Shown piece by piece: positions 28,587 through 37,981 of a stretch of DNA of 45,000 bases; position 1 is the first letter of the stretch, and each line of letters opens with the position of its first letter. Both the position numbers and the translations under genes were made by a program. The stretch is from positions 3,140,001 to 3,185,000 of the forward strand of contig NZ_CP054301.1 of NCBI RefSeq assembly GCF_013372285.1. Direction: 5' to 3'. The notes under the pieces are model-generated. The model worked only from the letters and a program-made list of their open reading frames with translations. It was not told the DNA's origin and searched no databases. This stretch comes from Marinomonas primoryensis. GTDB lineage: Bacteria > Pseudomonadota > Gammaproteobacteria > Pseudomonadales > Marinomonadaceae.

Positions 28587-29165
28587 ATGAAATCAACAAA
28601 GTTCGCTTTTACTCTATCAACACTATTACTAGCAGGCGCTGCCAATGCCGATATTCTTGGCGCTAACGCAGAAGCTGGTATTTTTGACGGTGACGATGGA
28701 TCTGCAACCTATGCAAGTCTTGATGTACAACACCCTATCCCACTAATTCCAAATCTGCGTATAGATGTATGGGACTTTGAATCAGACCCTTCTGGCACAG
28801 ACATTAGCCACTTAGATTTCACTGGTTATTATGGCGTGGGGATATTATGGGCTAGCATTGAAGGCGGCGTTACATTTCGCAGTCTAGACATGGATAGTGG
28901 TGCATCTAGCGATAGCGAATCAGTACCAATGCTTTTCTTAGCCGCTTCTCTGGCGATTCCAGGCACGGGTGTCACATTGGCAGCGGAGTCTAAAAGTATT
29001 TCTTCATTTGATGATGTCACCATTACTGACCAATCGTTCAAAATACAGTACCAGCCCATACCCGTTCTTGGCTTGGAAGTCGGTTATCGTTCAATCGATC
29101 AAGAAACTAATTTCCTTAATAAAGATTACGATGGTTATTTCATCGGTGTAACCCTCGATATTTAA
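28587..29165 (+). CDS. Small outer-membrane beta-barrel protein (YfaZ/TIGR04219-like)
   Basis: 192-aa protein with a clear Sec signal peptide (MKSTKFAFTLSTLLLAGAANA, cut after ANA) and a mature part of alternating hydrophobic and polar residues typical of an eight-strand barrel, such as YYGVGILWASIEGGVTF and the final YFIGVTLDI. Acidic loops rich in Asp and Ser separate the strands. The family assignment is from overall likeness, not from a decisive motif. The function is unknown. It has its own promoter and terminator and is thus monocistronic. Confidence 0.75.
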   Translation: MKSTKFAFTLSTLLLAGAANADILGANAEAGIFDGDDGSATYASLDVQHPIPLIPNLRIDVWDFESDPSGTDISHLDFTGYYGVGILWASIEGGVTFRSLDMDSGASSDSESVPMLFLAASLAIPGTGVTLAAESKSISSFDDVTITDQSFKIQYQPIPVLGLEVGYRSIDQETNFLNKDYDGYFIGVTLDI

Positions 29166-29184
29166 TTGTCTAAGCCTTACACAT

Positions 29185-29224
29185 AAAAAAGCTCTACTCT
29201 TTTTTGAAAGACTAGAGCTTTTTT
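29185..29224. terminator. Bidirectional terminator, barrel protein / clpB
   Basis: AAAAAAGCTCTA (29185-29196) pairs with TAGAGCTTTTTT (29213-29224); the 16-nt loop can pair further inside (CTTT with AAAG). It is located between convergent genes. Confidence 0.85.
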
Positions 29225-29237
29225 TATGCCTAATTAT

Positions 29238-31820
29238 TCACTGGCTTTTAGCAAAAACCAGTCCACCCTCGACAACGTCTGCCACAATACGGTCACCGAT
29301 AACAAAGTGACCAGATAATAGTTCATTTGCCAATGGATTCTCTATCCATTTCTGTATCGCTCGCTTCAACGGTCGAGCCCCATAAACCGGATCATACCCA
29401 ACTTCAACCAGCTGATCAGAGGCCGCATCGGTTAACACTAACGACATACCCATCTCCGCCAATCGTTCGTTCAAATGAGCCAGCTGCACCGTTGCTATCC
29501 CCTTGATCTGCGATTTCATCAAAGGATGAAACACAACGGTTTCATCAATCCGATTAATAAACTCTGGACGAAAATGCATTCCTACCACTTCCATCACTTT
29601 GGATTTGATTTCTTCATACTGGTCAGCAGATTTATACTCTTGAATCAAATCAGAACCTAAATTCGATGTCATAACAATAACCGTGTTTCTAAAATCCACA
29701 GTACGGCCTTGACCATCCGTCAATCGACCATCGTCCAAAACCTGCAAAAGAATGTTAAAAACATCTGGGTGTGCTTTTTCAACCTCATCAAGCAATAACA
29801 CAGAGTAAGGTCGGCGTCTGACAGCTTCAGTCAAATAACCTCCTTCTTCGTAACCAACGTAACCTGGAGGCGCACCAATCAAGCGAGCCACCGAGTGTTT
29901 CTCCATAAACTCAGACATATCAACTCGAACCATTGCCTGCTCAGTATCAAACAAGAATTTCGCTAAAGACTTACACAGCTCCGTTTTACCCACCCCTGTC
30001 GGCCCTAAGAAGAGGAAAGATCCGTTAGGACGGTTAGGATCTGCCAAACCTGATCGAGAACGTCTAACCGCATTAGACACCGCTGAGACCGCTTCATTTT
30101 GCCCCATCACAGATTCATGCAATGCATCTTCCATACGAAGCAACTTATCTCGCTCCCCCTCCAGCATTTTATCGACCGGAATGCCTGTCCATCGAGAAAC
30201 AACGGTCGCAATCTCTTCTTCCGTCACGCGTCTTTTCAGTAACCGCGTCTCCGTATTCTCCTCTACTTGACTGGCCTTTTCGATTTCAGTCTCAAGCATT
30301 GGAATCACACCATACTGAAGCTCGGACATTTTCGCTAAATTACCACTACGGCGAGCCTCTTCCATCTCATGACGAACCGCTTCTAATTCTTCTTTCAGCT
30401 TTTGCGCCCCCTGAACCGCGGCTTTCTCAGCGTTCCAGATTTCTTCCAAATCAGAAAACTGTTTCTGCAAATCCTCAATTTCACTATCCAATTCTGCCAG
30501 TCTCAGCTTAGAAGCTTTGTCTTTTTCCTTCTTAAGCGCCTCTCTTTCAATCTTCAACTGGATTAAGCGGCGCTCCAAACGATCCATATCCTCGGGCTTA
30601 GAGTCCATCTCCATGCGGATGCGACTACCAGCCTCATCAATCAAATCGATGGCTTTATCTGGTAATTGACGATCGGTAATGTAGCGCTGGGAAAGCTTCG
30701 CCGCCGCAATGATGGCAGAGTCTGTAATATCAACGCCGTGGTGTACTTCGTAACGCTCCTTCAAGCCTCGCAAAATAGCGATGGTATCCAATACACTCGG
30801 CTCTTCCACTAGCACTTTTTGGAAACGTCGCTCCAACGCGGCGTCTTTCTCAATATATTGACGATATTCATTCAACGTCGTTGCACCGACACAATGAAGT
30901 TCTCCCCGTGCCAAAGCAGGTTTGAGCATATTGCCGGCGTCCATCGAGCCTTCTGACTTACCAGCTCCTACCATGGTATGAATTTCATCTATAAATAAAA
31001 TGATCTGGCCTTCTTGCTTAGAAAGCTCATTCAACAAGGCCTTCAATCGCTCCTCAAATTCTCCGCGATATTTTGCTCCTGCAATCAAAGCCGCCATATC
31101 AAGCGATAGAACACGCTTATTTTTCAAACCTTCCGGTACTTCTCCGTTAATAATCCGTTGAGCTAAACCCTCAACGATCGCAGTCTTACCCACACCAGGC
31201 TCGCCAATTAACACTGGGTTATTTTTACGACGGCGCTGCAAAACTTGTATCGTACGGCGAATTTCATCATCTCGCCCGATCACTGGGTCAAGCTTACCCT
31301 CTGCTGCTCTTGCGGTAAGATCTACCGTATACTTATCTAAAGCTTGGCGGTTTTCTTCTGCATCAGGATCATTAATAGAATCGCCACCGCGAATGTTGTC
31401 AATGACAGCAGCAATATCCGCCTTCGTGACACCACTTGCTTTTAGGCTTTTGGCAAGATCGTCTTTGCCATCGAACATCGCCATCAAAACCAATTCAGAA
31501 GAGATAAACTGATCTTTTCTCTTTTGTGCTTCTTTGTCCGCTAAATTCATTAGCCGACCTAGCTCAGGTGACATCTGAACATTCCCATCATGATTCTGAA
31601 CCTTAGGAAGACGAGACAGCAACTCATTTAGACTTTCACGAAATTTAGCAACGGGAATGCCCGCTTGCTGTAAAATGGGGCGAGTACTTCCCCCTTGCTG
31701 ATCCAGCAAGGCAATCATTAAATGAAGCGACTCGATATAAGAATGATCCTGCCCCAAGGCAACGGACTGAGCATCGGAAAGCGCCAACTGCAATTTACTG
31801 GTTAAACGATCTATACGCAT
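29238..31820 (-). CDS. clpB: ATP-dependent chaperone ClpB
   Basis: Hexameric Hsp100 disaggregase that works with DnaK to recover aggregated proteins. Order: N-terminal Clp repeat domain (about 1-150), AAA+ domain 1 with Walker [14 protein letters not shown], the long coiled-coil M domain (about 410-525) and AAA+ domain 2 with [10 protein letters not shown]. The M domain separates it from ClpA and ClpC, and no ClpP-binding loop is expected. The length of 860 aa is standard. It follows pgeF in the usual rluD-pgeF-clpB order but has a gap of about 120 bp with its own promoter-like elements. Confidence 0.97.
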   Translation of the reverse strand: MRIDRLTSKLQLALSDAQSVALGQDHSYIESLHLMIALLDQQGGSTRPILQQAGIPVAKFRESLNELLSRLPKVQNHDGNVQMSPELGRLMNLADKEAQKRKDQFISSELVLMAMFDGKDDLAKSLKASGVTKADIAAVIDNIRGGDSINDPDAEENRQALDKYTVDLTARAAEGKLDPVIGRDDEIRRTIQVLQRRRKNNPVLIGEPGVGKTAIVEGLAQRIINGEVPEGLKNKRVLSLDMAALIAGAKYRGEFEERLKALLNELSKQEGQIILFIDEIHTMVGAGKSEGSMDAGNMLKPALARGELHCVGATTLNEYRQYIEKDAALERRFQKVLVEEPSVLDTIAILRGLKERYEVHHGVDITDSAIIAAAKLSQRYITDRQLPDKAIDLIDEAGSRIRMEMDSKPEDMDRLERRLIQLKIEREALKKEKDKASKLRLAELDSEIEDLQKQFSDLEEIWNAEKAAVQGAQKLKEELEAVRHEMEEARRSGNLAKMSELQYGVIPMLETEIEKASQVEENTETRLLKRRVTEEEIATVVSRWTGIPVDKMLEGERDKLLRMEDALHESVMGQNEAVSAVSNAVRRSRSGLADPNRPNGSFLFLGPTGVGKTELCKSLAKFLFDTEQAMVRVDMSEFMEKHSVARLIGAPPGYVGYEEGGYLTEAVRRRPYSVLLLDEVEKAHPDVFNILLQVLDDGRLTDGQGRTVDFRNTVIVMTSNLGSDLIQEYKSADQYEEIKSKVMEVVGMHFRPEFINRIDETVVFHPLMKSQIKGIATVQLAHLNERLAEMGMSLVLTDAASDQLVEVGYDPVYGARPLKRAIQKWIENPLANELLSGHFVIGDRIVADVVEGGLVFAKSQ

Positions 31821-31867
31821 GATCTGACATCCTTTGAAAAATAAGATGAAATATTTCGATTAAGAAC

Positions 31868-31896
31868 TTAATAGTTCTCAAAAATGACTTTTCAAG
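31868..31896 (-). promoter_or_regulatory. Putative heat-shock/sigma-70 promoter of clpB
   Basis: On the minus strand CTTGAAA (31890-31896) matches the sigma-32 -35 element and includes TTGAAA, 16 bp from TATTAA (31868-31873). The expected C-rich sigma-32 -10 is poor, so it may be a plain sigma-70 promoter. Just upstream is an inverted repeat GTGTCA-N6-TGACAC (31904-31921). Confidence 0.45.
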
Positions 31897-31944
31897 ATCT
31901 TCAGTGTCATTTTTTTGACACCCATCAATAAAACAGAGGATTAT

Positions 31945-32691
31945 TTAGCTATCTATCCAAATAACAGAGGCCATTCGCCCCGTTTTACCATCACGTCTGT
32001 ATGAATAAAAATTCGCCTCGTCTGAAAAAGTACAATGATCACCACCATAAACTTGGGTAACGCCAGCGGCATGCAAGCGCTGTCTCGCTAACAAATAAAG
32101 ATCGCCCAACCACTTATCCGACGCTTGCGTCGCTTTAAAAGCCTCTTCCGCCTCAGGATACAATGTCATAAACGCCTGCCTCACTTCGCAACCAACCTCA
32201 AAGGCTGCCGCTCCAATCGCAGGCCCCAACCACGCCATGACACTACTTTTATTATCAAATTGCGCCAGTGTCGACTCTAAAACACCAGCGCATAGGCCAC
32301 GCCAACCAGCATGAGCAACTGCTACTTGTGTGCCCGATTGATTACAAAAAAACACGGGGAGGCAATCCGCTGTTAATACTGCACAAACTTGATTTAAAGC
32401 ATCAGAAAAAGCCGCGTCGGCACTTTTAGGTAAGGAGTCGCAAGGCAATTTCACAACGTCTGTGCCATGCACTTGATTTAGCCAAACAACCGAATCAGGC
32501 ATATCGATAAAAGACGCAAACAAATGACGATTTTGAATTACTGCTTCAGAATTGTCCTGCACGTGAACACCTAGGTTTAGTTCATCAAACGGTGTACAGC
32601 TGACCCCGCCAATACGAGTAGAAACATAAGCACAAACAGAAGAGGGAGCGGGCCAATTAGGCCTAATAAAAGAAGATTTATGAGAAGACAT
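31945..32691 (-). CDS. pgeF: Peptidoglycan editing factor PgeF (YfiH, laccase-domain protein)
   Basis: 248-aa copper/zinc-binding protein of the multicopper polyphenol oxidase-like family. In E. coli PgeF removes wrongly incorporated L-serine-containing muropeptide precursors, and related proteins act on purine nucleosides. Visible family blocks: STRIGGVSCTPFDELNLG, the metal-ligand cysteine and histidines in VLTADCLPVFF and AVAHAGWRGLCAG, and YSYRRDGKTGRMASVIWI near the end. The start is the ATG at 32691, just after GGAGAG; a TTG four codons earlier would remove that Shine-Dalgarno sequence. It follows rluD as in E. coli. Confidence 0.92.
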   Translation of the reverse strand: MSSHKSSFIRPNWPAPSSVCAYVSTRIGGVSCTPFDELNLGVHVQDNSEAVIQNRHLFASFIDMPDSVVWLNQVHGTDVVKLPCDSLPKSADAAFSDALNQVCAVLTADCLPVFFCNQSGTQVAVAHAGWRGLCAGVLESTLAQFDNKSSVMAWLGPAIGAAAFEVGCEVRQAFMTLYPEAEEAFKATQASDKWLGDLYLLARQRLHAAGVTQVYGGDHCTFSDEANFYSYRRDGKTGRMASVIWIDS

Positions 32692-32748
32692 CAATCTCTC
32701 CAAACAAAACCAGTAGAAAGTAAAAAGGCAGCCGAAGCTGCCTTATTT

Positions 32749-33732
32749 TTAGAAGTATTCTGAGTCGCTACTATCAGATTCTAGTGTATCGGCTTTAAGC
32801 GCCTCCAGTAATCGCTTCATATCATCAGGCAAATCGACCTCCCACTCCATCCATTCACCAGTAACGGGATGAGAGAGCTCCAACCTTTTAGCATGCAATG
32901 CCTGTCGACGAAAATTACGCAATTGTCCCTGCAATTCCGGCGTACAAGCTTTTGGCATTTTCAGACGACCACCATACTGAGGGTCCCCAATCAATGGATA
33001 CTGAATAAACGCCATATGAACACGAATCTGATGGGTACGTCCTGTCTCGAGCTTCAAACGAATATGCGTATGATTTTTAAAACGCTCAACTAATCGATAA
33101 TGCGTGACAGCATCTTTACCATGTAAAGGCTCCACCGCTTGTTTCTGACGATTGTGAGGATGGCGGCCAATTGGCTCATTCACCACACCTCCACCCGTCA
33201 TTACGCCAATGGAAATAGCCTCATATTCACGCCCCATGCTGCGCTCTTGTAGCTGGGAAACTAAATCTGTCTGCGCTATTAACGTTTTAGCAACAACCAT
33301 TAAGCCAGTCGTCTCTTTATCAAGTCGATGTACGATGCCTGCACGCGGTATATGCGCAGTTTCAGGAGCATGGTGAAGAATCGCGTTCATTAAAGTACCG
33401 TCACGATTACCAACAGCCGGATGCACAACCAAACCCGCAGGCTTGTTTACAATCATAATTGAGCTGTCTTCGTAAACGATATCAAGCGCCATTTCCTGCG
33501 CTTCATGGTCCTCTTGAGCCTCGATAACAATATCAAGTGTAACCACTTCACCACCAAACAACTTTTCTTTTGGTTTAATGATTTGGCCATCTACTTTCAA
33601 GGCACCTTCTTTAATCCAGCTTTGAATACGTGAACGTGAATAGTCATTAAACAATTCTGTCGCGATCTGATCAAACCGATTACCACCCAAATCGAAAGGA
33701 ACTTGGGCTTCTTTTACTATGCGCTCTGCCAT
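32749..33732 (-). CDS. rluD: 23S rRNA pseudouridine synthase RluD
   Basis: Makes the pseudouridines in helix 69 of 23S rRNA (positions 1911, 1915 and 1917 in E. coli), important for subunit joining. An S4 RNA-binding domain (about 18-80) precedes the RluA-type catalytic domain with the catalytic Asp in HRLDKETTGLMVVAK; LKTGRTHQIRVH-like sequence appears as LETGRTHQIRVHMAF. The length of 327 aa is typical. It is divergent from bamD, which is the conserved arrangement. Confidence 0.94.
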   Translation of the reverse strand: MAERIVKEAQVPFDLGGNRFDQIATELFNDYSRSRIQSWIKEGALKVDGQIIKPKEKLFGGEVVTLDIVIEAQEDHEAQEMALDIVYEDSSIMIVNKPAGLVVHPAVGNRDGTLMNAILHHAPETAHIPRAGIVHRLDKETTGLMVVAKTLIAQTDLVSQLQERSMGREYEAISIGVMTGGGVVNEPIGRHPHNRQKQAVEPLHGKDAVTHYRLVERFKNHTHIRLKLETGRTHQIRVHMAFIQYPLIGDPQYGGRLKMPKACTPELQGQLRNFRRQALHAKRLELSHPVTGEWMEWEVDLPDDMKRLLEALKADTLESDSSDSEYF

Positions 33733-33892
33733 ACAATGTACTTAAGTCTGTTGTTTTCAGTTCATTGATTTTATCATTGAGTCTGAAAGTGAAAAAACGT
33801 GTAGCGCCTTGCACTTCATCATCTTTCGCAATATAACGCTACAAAATGCCGATTTAGGCTAATCTACTACCATATCAAGGTTTTGATTATAC

Positions 33893-34735
33893 ATGGGATT
33901 TCATCACTCGTTGCTCCGATTCTCTGGAATAGTTAGTTTTTCTTTATTCATTGTTGCTTGCTCAAGCAAACAAGTACAAGAACCAGACCTGCCTGAACGT
34001 ACTTATTACGATAAAGCTCAGCAAGCACTGGACGAAAACCTTCCTTCCACCGCCATAAAACATCTAAAAGATTTAGACTCTCGTTACCCATTTGGTGAGT
34101 TCAGTGCTCGCGCGGAACTGGATTTAATTTATGCCCAAATTGAAGCCAGTGACTTCATCGCCGCCCACGCAACCGCCGATAGATTTATCAAAAATCACCC
34201 GGAACATGATTCAGTCGATTACGCCTATTACATGCGCGCACTTTCGACTTACAAAGGCGCCGAGAGCCTGATGTCTCGCTACTTAAACTTAGACCCAAGC
34301 GAAAGGGACTCAAAAGAACTGGCAAAGGCATTTAATGAACTTGCAGACTTTACCTCTCGCTACCCGAACAGCTCCTTTGCTCCTGATGCAAAAGCACGGA
34401 TGTATTATTTACGTGAAATGGTGTCACGCCATGAATTGCAAGTGGCTCACTATTATTTAAAAAGAAAAGCACCTCTTTCTGCTTTGCGTCGCAGCCAAGA
34501 AGTCATTCAGCATTACCCAAGCACTCGGTCTGTCGAAGAAGCACTGGCGATTTCAGTCCAATCTTATAACGATCTAGAACAGACAGATTTAGCGCAAATA
34601 AATCTTGCCGTGTTGAAACAAAGCTTCCCCAATTCTTCGCATATTGACACTGAAGGTAACTTCATTGCCCTTGAACTTCCAAGCGACGCTGACCCAAGCT
34701 TTTTATATTGGGTTACCTTTGGGCTAATCGATTAA
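33893..34735 (+). CDS. bamD: Outer-membrane assembly lipoprotein BamD
   Basis: Essential lipoprotein of the BAM complex that inserts barrel proteins with BamA. The signal peptide ends in FIVAC with the lipidated cysteine near residue 23. The mature part has the five TPR-like repeats of BamD, starting ERTYYDKAQQALDENLPSTA and including RYPFGEFSARAELDLIYAQ and FTSRYPNSSFAPDAKARM. The length of 280 aa is slightly above E. coli. It is convergent with the GST gene 21 bp away without a visible terminator. Confidence 0.95.
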   Translation: MGFHHSLLRFSGIVSFSLFIVACSSKQVQEPDLPERTYYDKAQQALDENLPSTAIKHLKDLDSRYPFGEFSARAELDLIYAQIEASDFIAAHATADRFIKNHPEHDSVDYAYYMRALSTYKGAESLMSRYLNLDPSERDSKELAKAFNELADFTSRYPNSSFAPDAKARMYYLREMVSRHELQVAHYYLKRKAPLSALRRSQEVIQHYPSTRSVEEALAISVQSYNDLEQTDLAQINLAVLKQSFPNSSHIDTEGNFIALELPSDADPSFLYWVTFGLID

Positions 34736-34756
34736 TATCAAGTAACCACGAACCGC

Positions 34757-35419
34757 TTAGCAAGCAGGGAAGAGGATTTCCTCTTGACCTGCTTCCCAAG
34801 CTGTATTTTTAACCATCACAACAGATTTAAACCTTTCAGAATTCAAAAAATTAGCCAACCACACTTTTACGTTGTGATATTCAGATAATTCAAACCACGC
34901 TTGGTCAACAGCAGCAAATTGGCGAACAAATGGGAACACCGCAATATCTGCCACACTAACACTCTCACCGAATATAAATGCACTTTTCTTTAAACGCTTA
35001 TCTAAACGCTGTAAAAAAGCCTCACCTCTACGACGGTAATAAACGCCACTAAATTCTGGGTGTCGATCTGCGTATTTATAACGATCCAACCAATACTTAA
35101 AGAAGCGATCATTATATTTTATCCATGCTTTCACTTTATTTTTTTTAATAATTTGAAAGGGCCATAGAGCATCCAAAGAAATGCAACCATCAGCCTTTGA
35201 AAGCGCCCAAAAAATAATATCCAAACTTTCTGGGTATCTAGCGCCATCTACATCTATAAGCTGAGGTACACTTGACCGACCACCCAAGGACAATAAGGCG
35301 GCAGGCTTTGACTTTAAGACAACCTCCCTTAAATACACAGGCACGCCTAAAAGATCGATAACGTATCTAGCCCTTATGGCATAAGGGCAACGCCTAAACG
35401 AATACAGTACTGGTAACAC
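34757..35419 (-). CDS. Glutathione S-transferase family protein
   Basis: 220-aa protein with an N-terminal thioredoxin-fold domain (about 1-75) and an all-helical C-terminal domain. RRCPYAIRARYVIDLLGV carries a glutaredoxin-like cysteine in CPYA, suggesting a Cys-type (omega/beta-like) enzyme active in thiol transfer or deglutathionylation, and SVPQL holds the cis-proline. The length is typical. The start is GTG, 5 bp after GGAGG. The substrate cannot be told. It has no operon partner. Confidence 0.82.
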   Translation of the reverse strand: MLPVLYSFRRCPYAIRARYVIDLLGVPVYLREVVLKSKPAALLSLGGRSSVPQLIDVDGARYPESLDIIFWALSKADGCISLDALWPFQIIKKNKVKAWIKYNDRFFKYWLDRYKYADRHPEFSGVYYRRRGEAFLQRLDKRLKKSAFIFGESVSVADIAVFPFVRQFAAVDQAWFELSEYHNVKVWLANFLNSERFKSVVMVKNTAWEAGQEEILFPAC

Positions 35420-35457
35420 AATAACCTCCGATATTTAGCGTACAAATTATAAGCATA

Positions 35458-35489
35458 AAAAAGCCATGCTGTATAAAGCATGGCTTTTT
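35458..35489. terminator. Terminator of the first cold-shock gene
   Basis: AAAAAGCCATGCT (35458-35470) pairs perfectly with AGCATGGCTTTTT (35477-35489) around a 6-nt loop, just below the csp stop codon on the minus strand. Confidence 0.85.
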
Positions 35490-35509
35490 AAAAATAAGTA
35501 AAGGTTCAA

Positions 35510-35722
35510 CTATACAATCGTTACATTCTCAGCCTGAGGGCCTTTTTGCCCATCAGTAACTTCAAAAGTCACTTTTTGACCTTCTTGAAGAGTACGACGA
35601 CCATCACCGTTTATAGAACGGAAATGAACAAAAACATCAGCTCCACCTTCACGCTCAATAAATCCAAACCCTTTTTCATCATTAAACCACTTAACAATAC
35701 CTGATACTAACTGACCTGACAT
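35510..35722 (-). CDS. Cold-shock domain protein (CspA family), first copy
   Basis: 70-aa single OB-fold protein that binds single-stranded RNA/DNA and melts RNA secondary structure. RNP1 is KGFGFIE and RNP2 VFVHF, with the opening [14 protein letters not shown]. It differs from the second copy at 41708-41917 in the loop region (REGGADVF versus QDSGPDVF). A GAGG Shine-Dalgarno sequence is 5 bp before the ATG. A TATAAT-like element at 35817-35822 would give a leader of about 90 nt. Confidence 0.93.
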   Translation of the reverse strand: MSGQLVSGIVKWFNDEKGFGFIEREGGADVFVHFRSINGDGRRTLQEGQKVTFEVTDGQKGPQAENVTIV

Positions 35723-36177
35723 AACAACCTCATTTTTTATGTTGCCCTTAAATAAGCAATCTTTTAACTACGCTAAAAATAATCAGACTTTCAGCAACGA
35801 TCTAACCGTTAAACATATTATAAAAAATTCGAACTTAATAAATACGCTAACACTTCGATAATATGTCGTACAAAATAAAATAGAAAGCGAATAGAAACCA
35901 AGTATTGTTAAAAAAAGTAATAGTAAATACGTAATGACCATAGTGCAAAATCAAAATTCAAAGCGCACCTGCAGCAATCAAACCACTAAAAACCCAAAAC
36001 AGTGCATTTCCTAAAAGATAAAAAAAAAGCACCAATAAAATGCATAACTGGAATAATTATTGCTTAACTTCAGAACAAATTTAGATTAACAGAATAAAAA
36101 GCCCATAAAGCCCCATAAAAGAGCACCGGAAAGTAAGAAAATCCATTACGGTGCAATAAAAACATTAGGAGCCATCC
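35723..36177. other. Gene-free region between csp and amt
   Basis: A 455-bp very A/T-rich interval between divergent genes. It holds the csp leader and a possible -10 (35817-35822, minus), and, for amt, a sigma-54-like promoter (36049-36064). Several GTGCA or GCACC half-sites (35942-35947, 35963-35969, 36001-36006, 36028-36033) lie upstream, in a position that could suit NtrC. I see no ORF with coding character and no RNA gene. Confidence 0.6.
36049..36064 (+). promoter_or_regulatory. Sigma-54-like promoter of the ammonium transporter
   Basis: TGG (36049-36051) and TTGCT (36060-36064) place GG and GC exactly 10 bp apart, the -24/-12 signature of RpoN promoters. The CAC after TGG is not conserved (AAT here). 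Nitrogen control by NtrC would fit an amt gene. Confidence 0.45.
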
Positions 36178-37389
36178 GTGACCCCCACAAACAGTGCAGT
36201 AGAAATGCTCGTTTCCAGTTCAAACACTCTTTTCATACTACTTGGCGCAATTATGGTATTTGCCATGCATGCTGGCTTTGCTTTTTTAGAAGTCGGTACA
36301 GTACGTCATAAAAACCAGGTCAATGCGCTCGTCAAAATCATGACAGATTTTGCAGTATCGGCACTTGTCTATTTCTTTGTAGGCTATCAAATTGCCTATG
36401 GTGTCAACTTCTTCGAAAGTGCAGCCACCTTATCTCAGGAAAATGGCTACGCACTAGTGAAATTCTTCTTTTTGATGACGTTTGCTGCCGCGATACCAGC
36501 GATTATTTCAGGCGGTGTTGCTGAACGAGCAAAGTTTTATCCTATGTTAATATCCGCCGCCGTTATCGTTGGCGTCGCTTATCCATTTTTTGAAGGCATC
36601 GTATGGAATGGTAATTATGGAGTTCAAGGCTGGCTAGAAGAACAATATGGCGCTCCTTTCCATGACTTTGCAGGGTCCGTTGTCGTTCACGCTTTTGGAG
36701 GCTGGGTTGCTCTTGCTGCTATCATTTTGCTTGGCACTCGTAATGGCCGTTTTAGGCATGGTAAATTAGTCGCCTTTGCGCCATCGAACATTCCTTTTCT
36801 TGCTTTAGGGGCTTGGATCCTTTGTATAGGTTGGTTTGGCTTTAACGTCATGTCTGCACAAACGCTAGACGGTATTAGCGGCTTGGTCGCCGTAAACTCT
36901 CTAATGGCCATGGTTGGAGGTATTATTGCTGCCATGATATTTGGTAAAAATGATCCGGGATTTATTCACAACGGCCCATTGGCTGGGCTCGTTGCAATAT
37001 GCGCGGGATCAGACATCATGCACCCCATTGGCGCATTAGCAACTGGCGCATTTGCTGGCGCAATTTTCACATTCTTATTCACCCATATTCAGCAAAAATT
37101 CAAACACACCGACGATGTTCTTGGTGTATGGCCACTACATGGCGTTTGTGGTGCATGGGGAGGCATTGCAGCAGGAATTTTCGGAACAGAGGCACTTGGA
37201 GGATTAGGCGGCGTTAGCTTTATGTCTCAGCTTGTAGGGAGCCTAGGTGGCATTATAGTTGCCACATTATCTGGATTTATTGTTTACGGTATGGTTAAAG
37301 CCGTCAGCGGATTACGCCTAAGCGAAGAAGATGAATTCAATGGTGCAGACTTGTCCATTCATAAAATTGGCTCTATTGGCAAAGAGTAA
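36178..37389 (+). CDS. amt: Ammonium transporter (Amt family)
   Basis: Inner-membrane channel that conducts ammonia/ammonium, normally as a trimer. The 403-aa protein has about 11 membrane helices. Signature parts: GFAFLEVGTVRHKNQVN, SGGVAERAKF, the first pore histidine in HDFAGSVVVHAFGG and the second in PLHGVCGAWGGIAAGIF. The start is GTG with AGGAG 6 bp upstream. The usual neighbour glnK, encoding the PII protein that blocks Amt, is not adjacent. A sigma-54-like promoter and a perfect 18-bp terminator flank the gene, so it is monocistronic. Confidence 0.93.
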   Translation: MTPTNSAVEMLVSSSNTLFILLGAIMVFAMHAGFAFLEVGTVRHKNQVNALVKIMTDFAVSALVYFFVGYQIAYGVNFFESAATLSQENGYALVKFFFLMTFAAAIPAIISGGVAERAKFYPMLISAAVIVGVAYPFFEGIVWNGNYGVQGWLEEQYGAPFHDFAGSVVVHAFGGWVALAAIILLGTRNGRFRHGKLVAFAPSNIPFLALGAWILCIGWFGFNVMSAQTLDGISGLVAVNSLMAMVGGIIAAMIFGKNDPGFIHNGPLAGLVAICAGSDIMHPIGALATGAFAGAIFTFLFTHIQQKFKHTDDVLGVWPLHGVCGAWGGIAAGIFGTEALGGLGGVSFMSQLVGSLGGIIVATLSGFIVYGMVKAVSGLRLSEEDEFNGADLSIHKIGSIGKE

Positions 37390-37413
37390 AACGCTCTAGT
37401 TCACTACGAACTC

Positions 37414-37463
37414 AAAGCCAAAGTTTGATCTGACTTTTTTTCATTAGATCAAACTTTGGCTTT
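37414..37463 (+). terminator. Long terminator hairpin after amt
   Basis: A perfect 18-bp inverted repeat (37414-37431 with 37446-37463) with a 14-nt loop and T-rich sequence after it. It ends the amt transcript before the DTW gene on the same strand. Confidence 0.85.
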
Positions 37464-37522
37464 TCTATTTTCACCATCTGTTACAATTAAATAAAATGCA
37501 CTTTTCAAAGAGAATTTATTAA

Positions 37523-37981
37523 ATGCAAATTTGGCTGCTAACACACAGTGAAGAATTGAAAAAAAAAACTGGAACCGGAAAGCTAATCAAAGAAGTACTG
37601 AACAATGAATGTGACATCATTGAATGGTCTAGAGTCATGCCGAGCAAAACTATTTTGGATTTATCACCAGAAAATACAATACTTATCTATCTGTGTGAAA
37701 ATGAAGAACTCAAATACCATCACGACAGCGGAATAACGGTAAAAAACATCATAATCATTGATGGTACATGGCAACAAGCTCGAAAAATTTACAACCAGTC
37801 CCCCTACCTGGAACGATTCAAACATTATGAGATAGCAGACATAAAGTCCGTTTACAGCAAACGCCGCAACCAAAAAATTACGGGGTTATGCACGGCAGAA
37901 GTCGCAATTCACTTATTAGCAAAATATCAGCACCCGGCAATGTCAACTTTACTCGATAGGTTTACTGAGTTTAATCGGTAA
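37523..37981 (+). CDS. DTW-domain protein, probable tRNA-uridine aminocarboxypropyltransferase
   Basis: 152-aa protein of the DTW (TapT/DTWD) superfamily, whose members add an aminocarboxypropyl group from SAM to uridine 47 of tRNA. The key motif is IDGTWQQARKI, followed by LCTAEVAI; the N-terminal LTHSEELKKKTGTGKLI also fits. It lacks the N-terminal cysteine-rich zinc motif of E. coli TapT and is about 80 residues shorter, matching a shorter subgroup rather than a fresh truncation. Its last 11 bp overlap the convergent FAH gene. Confidence 0.75.
   Translation: MQIWLLTHSEELKKKTGTGKLIKEVLNNECDIIEWSRVMPSKTILDLSPENTILIYLCENEELKYHHDSGITVKNIIIIDGTWQQARKIYNQSPYLERFKHYEIADIKSVYSKRRNQKITGLCTAEVAIHLLAKYQHPAMSTLLDRFTEFNR

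Noticed and set aside
30122..30511. 129-codon ORF antisense to clpB
   Set aside because: Pro/Ser-rich shadow within the M-domain region of clpB, without ribosome site or family match.
35942..35969. Complete NtrC binding site upstream of amt
   Set aside because: Only half-sites are present; none forms the full 17-bp palindrome with acceptable match, so no operator is annotated.
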